Source: Planctomycetota bacterium
GTDB lineage: Bacteria; Planctomycetota; Phycisphaerae; Phycisphaerales; SM1A02
Direction: 5' to 3'
Assembly: GCA_003671065.1 (NCBI GenBank)
Contig: QWPU01000059.1
Location: 1-12,520, forward strand
Length of the DNA stretch: 12,520 nt
The notes under the pieces were generated by a model. It was not told the origin of the DNA. It made no database searches and saw nothing but the letters and a program-made list of their open reading frames with translations. The translations under genes and the position numbers were made by a program. Of the stretch, positions 7,502 to 12,520 are shown in pieces (position 1 is the first letter of the stretch; each line of letters begins with the position of its first letter).

Positions 7502-9037
7502 TCATTCCTTCTCCCACACATCACGGACATCCTTGGAACATTGACGGCGAATGCCGTTTGAATCCATGAGTTTCTCGGTAGCCGCTTCAATCTCGCTGCG
7601 CTTGAGGACGATGGCCTCGACATTGGATTCGTTGAACTCAAACACCACGAACTCGTCAGTGAGATTGCGCAATCCTTGCACAAACTCGCGGAAATTCGCG
7701 AAGGTCTTGCCGTTGACGCTCTTGAGTGTTTGACCTGGCATCACTTCGTAGCCGCGACCAATCGGGCTCGAAAGCAACGGACTCGTCACAGCGACGAACT
7801 GCTTGCCGTTGCTTGGGCGATCGTCGCTGAAGTACGCACCCACCGGACTTTCCGCGAAGACCATCCATGCGCCGGTGTTGCGCAACAACTCATCGTGCAG
7901 CGGACTAAACACCAGCGGGCCATACATGAGATAGGGATAGTTGCCATCGGGATACGAGCCAATCACGCGATGAATGCGCGAGTACGCAGGGATCGCGACG
8001 GTCATCGGTTTGCCGTCACGCAGAATGTCGATCGTGTGATCCTTCGCAGCGTCACTCGGCACAAAGCGACCGATCGCGCAGTCCATCACAACCTTGCGAT
8101 CTTCTTCAATCGTGATCTGTCCTTTGTTGTCGACGGTCTGGCCGTTCACTTTCGTGATGATGTCCCATGCTTGCAGCGGTCCACCTTTTTGCCCGATCAC
8201 GACCACGCCCGTGACATCGCTGGCGACACCAAGTTTCGCGCGCAACGCAGGGTTTTCAAGCGTTTGCGTGCTGAGGTTCGCGACGGTGTTGCCATCAATT
8301 GTTCCCGCGGCCACCTCATCGAGAAAGCGTTTCACTTCTTCCGTGGCGAGCAAGTACGAGATGTTGTCACTCACTGCGTTGTCCATCCCACTGAATGCGA
8401 GCCCCGCGACCTTTCCATCGACGAATGCTGGACCACCCGAGTTACCGAAGTTGATCGCCGCGTCGACTTGGACACGCATGCCGTCCTCTTCGCCTCGACC
8501 GATTTCTGCCCATTCGATGCGTGAAATCACACCGCTGGTCGTAGACAACGCTTCGCCGCCCATTGGATATCCCATCACGGTGACGCGCGTGCCTTCTTTA
8601 GGAAGCCCGTCAAAGAGCGGAATCGGTGGGTGATTTTTGATGAACTCAGCGTCGGTTGTTGAGAGCAACGCGAGGTCGCGCGATGGATCAATCGCGACAA
8701 GTTCAAACGAAATTGGCAGCGCCGTTTGCGGGCTCTCGACGAGAATCTCGCTCACTTGCTCGACCACATGCGCGTTCGTGAGCACCCGTCCTGGCGCGAT
8801 GACTACTCCAGAACCACCGAACTTCTCAGGGCTCTCACGCTTCCACGGCGTGAGCGGCGATCGAGTTTCTTGCGTCACTGAAATCTTCACCACACTCTTG
8901 CGCAGCAATGCGTCGCCATTCTCTGGCGGCTTCGATGCTTCCACTTGGCTCGCTGGAGCATTCTGCGTGGGCGCGGTCTGCGCGGCGAGGTTAAGGGTGC
9001 AAGCGAGGATGGTGAGCGTGAGCAAAGTTGGGCGCAT
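7502..9037 (-). CDS. DEG/HtrA-like trypsin-family serine protease, exported
   Basis: The 511-residue protein starts at the ATG at 9037. This start puts a signal peptide (MRPTLLTLTILACTLNLAAQ) at the N-terminus; an in-frame GTG at 9091 would add 18 charged residues and bury it. ILAC is only a poor lipobox, so cleavage near AAQ is equally possible. The trypsin-like domain has the full triad: H90 in TNAHVV, D121 in PSRDLALL and S200 in GNSGGP. A first PDZ-like domain follows at about 255-350 (KLGVASDVTGVVVI...AWDIITKVNGQTV). The C-terminal region (about 355-500) resembles the second, structural PDZ domain of plant DEG9-type proteases: YGPLVFSPL, VTSPLLSSPIGRGYE, LKSVNGKTFANFREFVQGL, FEFNESNVEAIVLKRSEIEAAT. 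It probably degrades or chaperones envelope proteins. It is the first gene of the minus-strand run, divergent from prfC. Confidence 0.9.
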   Translation of the reverse strand: MRPTLLTLTILACTLNLAAQTAPTQNAPASQVEASKPPENGDALLRKSVVKISVTQETRSPLTPWKRESPEKFGGSGVVIAPGRVLTNAHVVEQVSEILVESPQTALPISFELVAIDPSRDLALLSTTDAEFIKNHPPIPLFDGLPKEGTRVTVMGYPMGGEALSTTSGVISRIEWAEIGRGEEDGMRVQVDAAINFGNSGGPAFVDGKVAGLAFSGMDNAVSDNISYLLATEEVKRFLDEVAAGTIDGNTVANLSTQTLENPALRAKLGVASDVTGVVVIGQKGGPLQAWDIITKVNGQTVDNKGQITIEEDRKVVMDCAIGRFVPSDAAKDHTIDILRDGKPMTVAIPAYSRIHRVIGSYPDGNYPYLMYGPLVFSPLHDELLRNTGAWMVFAESPVGAYFSDDRPSNGKQFVAVTSPLLSSPIGRGYEVMPGQTLKSVNGKTFANFREFVQGLRNLTDEFVVFEFNESNVEAIVLKRSEIEAATEKLMDSNGIRRQCSKDVRDVWEKE

Positions 9038-9156
9038 CTTGACAGTTGAACCGCTCTCGCCGTCACGCGCAACTCGCGCCGCGGTCGCCACGCTTTCGCG
9101 CGGAAGTCGTATCCTCTCGCAATTCCAAGCACCTTCCTCGACCGACGCTTTCGCGC
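9038..9156. promoter_or_regulatory. divergent intergenic region, protease operon / prfC
   Basis: This 119 bp gap separates the divergent starts of the serine protease (minus) and prfC (plus) and must hold signals for at least one of them. On the plus strand a TATCCT hexamer at 9111-9116, preceded by AAGTCG, could be a -10 element about 40 bp before the prfC ATG, but no matching -35 is evident. No convincing promoter was found on the minus strand. No operator-like palindrome is obvious. The annotation rests mainly on gene arrangement. Confidence 0.35.
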
Positions 9157-10746
9157 ATGGCTGATCAATCTTCTCATCTCCTCCCCCGCCGCACCTTTGC
9201 GATCATTTCGCATCCTGATGCCGGCAAGACCACGCTCACAGAGAAGTTCTTGCTCTACGGCGGCGCCGTCGCGCTCGCGGGCTCCGTCACTGCGCGCAAA
9301 GATCAACGCGCCACGGCGTCGGATTGGATGGAGCTCGAGAAGCAACGCGGCATTTCGATCTCGTCGACTGTGTTGCAGTTTGACTACAACGGATATCGCG
9401 TCAATCTCCTCGACACGCCTGGCCACAAAGATTTCTCCGAAGACACCTATCGCGTGCTCACCGCAGTAGACGCCGCGATCATGGTCATCGACGCAGGTAA
9501 AGGTATTGAGCCGCAAACGCGCAAGTTGTTTGAGGTCTGTCGTCGTCGCGGTGTGCCGATCTTCACCTTTATGAATAAGTGCGATCGACCGACGAAAGAT
9601 CCGATCGCGTTGCTTGATGAACTCGAAAGCGTGCTTGGAATCGGCGCGTTTCCTGTGAATTGGCCTGTAGGCAATGGACCAGAGTTTCGCGGCGTGTATG
9701 ACCGTCTTGCCAAGCGACTGCATCTCTTTGAGCGCACAAAAGGCGGCATGCGCGAAGCACCCGTCGATGTCGTTGGTCTTAATGATCCGCAACTTGCCTC
9801 GCGCGTTGACAGCGATGTGCTCGCGCAAGCACGCGACGAAATCGAAATGCTGCAAGGCGCGGGCGAGACCTTTGATCGCGCGCGTGTGCTCGCTGGACAA
9901 GTGACGCCCGTGTACTTCGGTTCTGCGGGAAACAACTTCGGCGTCGAGTTGTTGCTCAACGGCTTTCTTGAGCACTCTGCTGATCCTGGTCCGCGCATGG
10001 CGGGCGAACGCATCGTGAGTCCTGAAGATCCTGACTTCACTGGCTTCGTCTTCAAGATTCAAGCGAACATGGATCCGCGCCATCGCGATCGCATCGCGTT
10101 CGTACGCATTGTGAGCGGCACCTTCGAACGCGAAATGACTGTCGTGCATGTGCAGAGTGGAAAGCGCATTCGTTTGTCGAGCGCGCAGAAACTCTTCGGT
10201 CAACAACGCGAGACGATTGAAGAAGGCGCGGCGGGCGATGTCATTGGCATCATCGGTCACGACATCCTTCACATCGGCGACACGCTGGCGATGGACCGCA
10301 CTGTTGTGTTCAACGAGATCCCGCAATTCACGCCTGAAGTCTTTGCGTATCTCACCAATCCGCAAGCGGGCAACTCGAAAAAGTATCGCCTTGGCGTTGA
10401 TCAGTTGCTCAAGGAAGGCGTCGTGCAGCAGATGGAAATCGGCACGGGCCAAGTGAAGACGCCGATTCTTGCTGCAGTCGGACCACTGCAATTCGAAGTC
10501 GTGCAGTATCGATTGAAGAGCGAGTACTCGGCTGAATCGCGGCTTGAAAAGGCTCGTTGGCAACTCGTGCGCTGGTGGAAGAAGGCCGATGCTGCGGAAG
10601 ATTGGCTGCCTGATTTGCTCAGCGATTCAACGCATGGAGTTGATCATTTGGGTCGCCGCGTAATCTTCTTCACGGATGAGTGGGCGATTCGCAACTTCCA
10701 AAAACGCGTGCCGACTGTTGAACTCGCGCCGCTGCCGTTTGAGTGA
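9157..10746 (+). CDS. prfC: peptide chain release factor 3 (RF3)
   Basis: The 529-residue translational GTPase matches the length of Escherichia coli RF3. G-box motifs are in order: G1 HPDAGKTT (19-26), G2 region RGISISST (64-71), G3 DTPGH (86-90), G4 NKCD (140-143) and G5 GSAG near 255-258. RF3 rather than EF-G is indicated by ARKDQRATASDWMELEKQRG before G2, and by the C-terminal MNKCDRPTKDP and PLQFEVVQYRLKSEY segments. RF3 uses GTP to eject RF1/RF2 from the ribosome after peptide release and acts in post-error quality control. The ATG at 9157 gives the canonical N-terminus (LLPRRTFAIISHPDAGKTT); the frame is open further upstream but that extension is not RF3-like. The lemA-like gene follows after 21 bp. 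A 558-codon open frame on the opposite strand is a shadow. Confidence 0.97.
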   Translation: MADQSSHLLPRRTFAIISHPDAGKTTLTEKFLLYGGAVALAGSVTARKDQRATASDWMELEKQRGISISSTVLQFDYNGYRVNLLDTPGHKDFSEDTYRVLTAVDAAIMVIDAGKGIEPQTRKLFEVCRRRGVPIFTFMNKCDRPTKDPIALLDELESVLGIGAFPVNWPVGNGPEFRGVYDRLAKRLHLFERTKGGMREAPVDVVGLNDPQLASRVDSDVLAQARDEIEMLQGAGETFDRARVLAGQVTPVYFGSAGNNFGVELLLNGFLEHSADPGPRMAGERIVSPEDPDFTGFVFKIQANMDPRHRDRIAFVRIVSGTFEREMTVVHVQSGKRIRLSSAQKLFGQQRETIEEGAAGDVIGIIGHDILHIGDTLAMDRTVVFNEIPQFTPEVFAYLTNPQAGNSKKYRLGVDQLLKEGVVQQMEIGTGQVKTPILAAVGPLQFEVVQYRLKSEYSAESRLEKARWQLVRWWKKADAAEDWLPDLLSDSTHGVDHLGRRVIFFTDEWAIRNFQKRVPTVELAPLPFE

Positions 10747-10754
10747 AAGTCGCG

Positions 10755-10761
10755 TTAGACT
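10755..10761 (+). promoter_or_regulatory. possible -10 element before the LemA gene
   Basis: TTAGACT lies seven bases before the LemA ATG and is preceded by AAGTCGCG, resembling the AAGTCG-TATCCT arrangement upstream of prfC. If it is a -10 box, the LemA transcript would be almost leaderless and independent of prfC. No -35 box is clear, so this is a weak candidate only. Confidence 0.2.
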
Positions 10762-10767
10762 GCGGGG

Positions 10768-11403
10768 ATGGACGGAATCCCTTCACTACTCGGTGCAAAT
10801 GGGCTTGTGATCATCGGTGCGATTGTTCTGATCGCGCTGCTTGCGATCGGCGCGTATGTCATCGGTGTCTACAACTCGCTGCGTCGCTTGCAGGTGCGCG
10901 CCAACAACGGATTCAGCCAAATTGATGTGCAACTGAAGCGGCGCTTCGATCTCATTCCGAATCTCGTTGAGATGGTGAAGGGCTACATGGCGCATGAACG
11001 CGGCACGCTGGAAGCCGTGATCGCGGCGCGTGCGCAAGCGGCTAGTGCGCTGGGTGCGGTGAACGGTGCTGCGGTCGGTGGAGTACTTGGTGTGAGCGCG
11101 ATCACGCAACTCGCCAACGCATCGGGCGCGCTTGATGGCGCGCTGCATCGACTCATCGGTTTGGTGGAGGCGTATCCAGAACTCAAAGCCAACGAGAATG
11201 CCCTGCGTTTGCAGGAAGAACTCGCAAGCACTGAGAATCGCATTGCCTTCGCGCGACAAGCTTACAACGATGCGGTGATGCGACTCAATGAAAGCATCGT
11301 TGTGTTTCCTGCAAGCGTCATCGCCAACACTTTCGGCATTCGCACGATGGGCCTCTTCCAAGCCGATGCGAACGAACGCGCGACGGTTGCTGTGAAATTC
11401 TGA
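10768..11403 (+). CDS. LemA family membrane protein
   Basis: The 211-residue protein has one N-terminal transmembrane segment (about 13-35), then the LemA coiled-helical domain. Signatures include YNSLRRLQVRANNGFSQID (35-53), the strongly conserved DVQLKRRFDLIPNLVEMVKGY (53-73), AYPELKANENALRLQEEL near 155, and a C-terminal ENRIAFARQAYNDAV block followed by FP. The N-terminus probably faces the periplasm and the bulk of the protein the cytoplasm, but topology is inferred. The molecular function of LemA proteins is not established; they frequently sit beside M48 proteases, as here (42 bp upstream of one). The alanine/glycine-rich loop at about 88-120 is a little longer than usual. It starts 21 bp after prfC, so it may share that transcript. 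The ribosome site is poor: GGGG lies too close to the ATG. Confidence 0.94.
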   Translation: MDGIPSLLGANGLVIIGAIVLIALLAIGAYVIGVYNSLRRLQVRANNGFSQIDVQLKRRFDLIPNLVEMVKGYMAHERGTLEAVIAARAQAASALGAVNGAAVGGVLGVSAITQLANASGALDGALHRLIGLVEAYPELKANENALRLQEELASTENRIAFARQAYNDAVMRLNESIVVFPASVIANTFGIRTMGLFQADANERATVAVKF

Positions 11404-11432
11404 GTTCGGCGCGTACGCATTCACAACCGAAC
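11404..11432 (+). other. short inverted repeat between LemA and M48 genes
   Basis: GTTCGG at 11404-11409 and CCGAAC at 11427-11432 form a perfect 6-bp inverted repeat around a 17-base loop, placed immediately after the LemA stop and just before the ribosome site of the M48 gene. There is no T-tract, so it is not a standard intrinsic terminator. It could be an mRNA-processing or stability hairpin, or chance. Confidence 0.2.
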
Positions 11433-11435
11433 ACT

Positions 11436-11440
11436 GGGAG
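11436..11440 (+). promoter_or_regulatory. Shine-Dalgarno site of the M48 protease
   Basis: GGGAG, five bases before the ATG at 11446, is the clearest ribosome-binding site in the window and fixes this start. Most other genes here have no comparable site. Confidence 0.6.
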
Positions 11441-11445
11441 TCATC

Positions 11446-12520
11446 ATGTCGACAGACTTCTTCACAAGCCAAGACAACGCACGCAAACAAACGGGACGAC
11501 TCGTCGTGCTTTTTGTGCTGGGTGTTGTCGCAACGATGGCGTCGTTATGGATGGTGGCGATTGTGCCGATGGCGTACGCGGCGGGTACACGCAATGACCG
11601 CGGCGGAACGCCAGATTGGGCGGCGGCGTTTTCGAATTGGCAAGCGTTGCTCATCATCGTGATCAGTGTTGGACTCATCGTTGGCATCGCCACGATGGTG
11701 AAACTCGCGCAGCTCTCGCAAGGTGGCAGCAAGATCGCCCAGATGCTCGGTGGCGTGCAGATTGATCCAAACACGCGCGACGCTGAAGAACGCGAAGTGC
11801 TCAACATCGTCGAGGAGATGTCGATTGCGAGCGGCGTGCCCGTGCCGCCTGTGTATGTCATGGAAAGTGATTCGATCAACGCGTTCGCTGCGGGGCCAGA
11901 TCCAACGCGCAGTGTGATTGGTGTCACGCGCGGCTGCATTCATCTGCTCAACCGCGACGAACTTCAAGGCGTGATTGCCCACGAATACAGCCATATCTTT
12001 CACGGCGACACGCGCATCAACGCGCGCACCACAGCGGTCATCGCGGGCATCATGGCGGTTGGCCTCATTGGCTACATCATGTTCCGCTTCATTGGTCCGA
12101 CGCTTGCGCGAACATCGCGCGGGGGGAAGAACAATCCTGGACCAGCACTTGGGTTCGCGATCATCGTTGCGGGGCTGCTCATCTGGGCCATCGGTTCGCT
12201 CGGCATGTTGTTTGGTCGCATGATTCAAGCCGCGATCAGTCGGCAACGCGAATTTCTTGCTGACGCGAGTGCGGTGCAATACACGCGTAATCCTGATGGC
12301 ATCGGCAGCGCGCTCACGAAGATTCGCGATCACTATTCCGCAGCCATCGAAAGCCCCGCCGCGAGCGAGTTGAATCACTTCTTCTTCTGCTCGTCACTCA
12401 ACACGCTGTTTGCGACGCATCCGCCGATTGGCGATCGCATTGCGCGCATCGTTGCGATGGGCGCGACTGGCGTTGGCGCGCGAGAAGCAACGCAGGCCGC
12501 GCAGCCGAAACGAAATATCG
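11446..12520 (+). CDS. M48-family (HtpX-like) membrane metalloprotease, 3' end outside window
   Basis: The frame runs for 358 codons to the right edge without a stop, so the C-terminus is missing. The zinc site is complete: HEYSH (H179, E180, H183), with third ligand E269 in QREFLADASAV, as in HtpX and other M48 peptidases. Two N-terminal membrane segments (about 18-42 and 67-85) and two after the HEXXH motif (about 197-216 and 235-260) fit an integral inner-membrane enzyme with a cytoplasmic active site. THPPIGDRIARI near 324-335 is the usual M48 motif after the third ligand. The family degrades damaged or misassembled membrane proteins. The low-complexity stretch at the edge (AREATQAAQPKRN) suggests a linker to a further domain. 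It lies 42 bp after the LemA gene, a recurrent pairing, and has a good Shine-Dalgarno site. Confidence 0.95.
   Translation, partial: MSTDFFTSQDNARKQTGRLVVLFVLGVVATMASLWMVAIVPMAYAAGTRNDRGGTPDWAAAFSNWQALLIIVISVGLIVGIATMVKLAQLSQGGSKIAQMLGGVQIDPNTRDAEEREVLNIVEEMSIASGVPVPPVYVMESDSINAFAAGPDPTRSVIGVTRGCIHLLNRDELQGVIAHEYSHIFHGDTRINARTTAVIAGIMAVGLIGYIMFRFIGPTLARTSRGGKNNPGPALGFAIIVAGLLIWAIGSLGMLFGRMIQAAISRQREFLADASAVQYTRNPDGIGSALTKIRDHYSAAIESPAASELNHFFFCSSLNTLFATHPPIGDRIARIVAMGATGVGAREATQAAQPKRNI

Noticed and set aside
9039..9044. Perfect TTGACA hexamer that could be a -35 box
   Set aside because: At 16-18 bp downstream on the plus strand there is only GC-rich sequence (CGTCACGCGC), with no -10 box. 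It also sits only about two bases upstream of the protease start on the opposite strand.
8887..10563. Long 558-codon open frame on the minus strand opposite prfC
   Set aside because: It overlaps prfC and the protease start, and its translation is low-complexity, rich in Arg, His and Ala with no recognisable motif. Such long antisense frames are expected from the codon bias of GC-rich genes.
11545..12378. 277-codon minus-strand open frame opposite the M48 protease
   Set aside because: It lies wholly over a gene with an intact HEXXH zinc site and membrane segments; its translation is Arg/His/Asp rich without motifs.

Overview
The window is a gene-dense stretch of GC-rich bacterial chromosome with ten protein genes: two cut by the window edges, eight complete. 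No RNA genes, insertion sequences, phage genes or CRISPR repeats were seen, and no non-coding gap exceeds about 120 bp. The organism is not identified with certainty. Several things suggest a Planctomycetota-like bacterium, possibly Phycisphaerae: a TIM-barrel sugar isomerase next to a Gfo/Idh/MocA oxidoreductase, an unusual phosphomannose-isomerase-like cupin, a LemA/M48 pair, and poor Shine-Dalgarno sites before most genes. This is inference from gene content, not a phylogenetic result.

Layout. Positions 1-2194 (+ strand) hold the end of an LprI/DUF1311-type lipoprotein and then a complete COG2509-type FAD-dependent dehydrogenase. Positions 2224-9037 (- strand) hold five genes in one direction. 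In transcription order they are a secreted DEG/HtrA-like serine protease, a cytoplasmic GH13 alpha-amylase-family enzyme, a phosphomannose-isomerase-like cupin, a TIM-barrel sugar isomerase/epimerase, and a Gfo/Idh/MocA NAD(P)-dependent oxidoreductase. Gaps in this run are 20, about 110, 12 and 15 bp, so at least the last three genes are very likely one operon. Positions 9157-12520 (+ strand) hold prfC (release factor 3), a LemA-family membrane protein and an M48 (HtpX-like) membrane metalloprotease that runs off the right edge. The protease and prfC start divergently from a 119 bp intergenic region. The FAD dehydrogenase and the Gfo/Idh/MocA gene converge with only 29 bp between their stops.

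How the genes may work together. The GH13 enzyme would release glucose or short malto-oligosaccharides in the cytoplasm. The cupin, TIM-barrel and oxidoreductase trio looks like an isomerisation/oxidation module for a sugar or sugar derivative whose identity cannot be read from sequence. LemA plus M48 is a recurrent membrane-protein and protease pairing.

The most unusual signals are three. First, three genes carry 12-bp, frame-preserving tandem repeats with unrelated unit sequences, inserted into or added onto otherwise ordinary proteins. Second, the protease has a C-terminal half resembling the second PDZ domain of plant DEG9-type proteases. Third, the cupin belongs to an atypical phosphomannose-isomerase-like family with an HHMHQDD metal-site motif.
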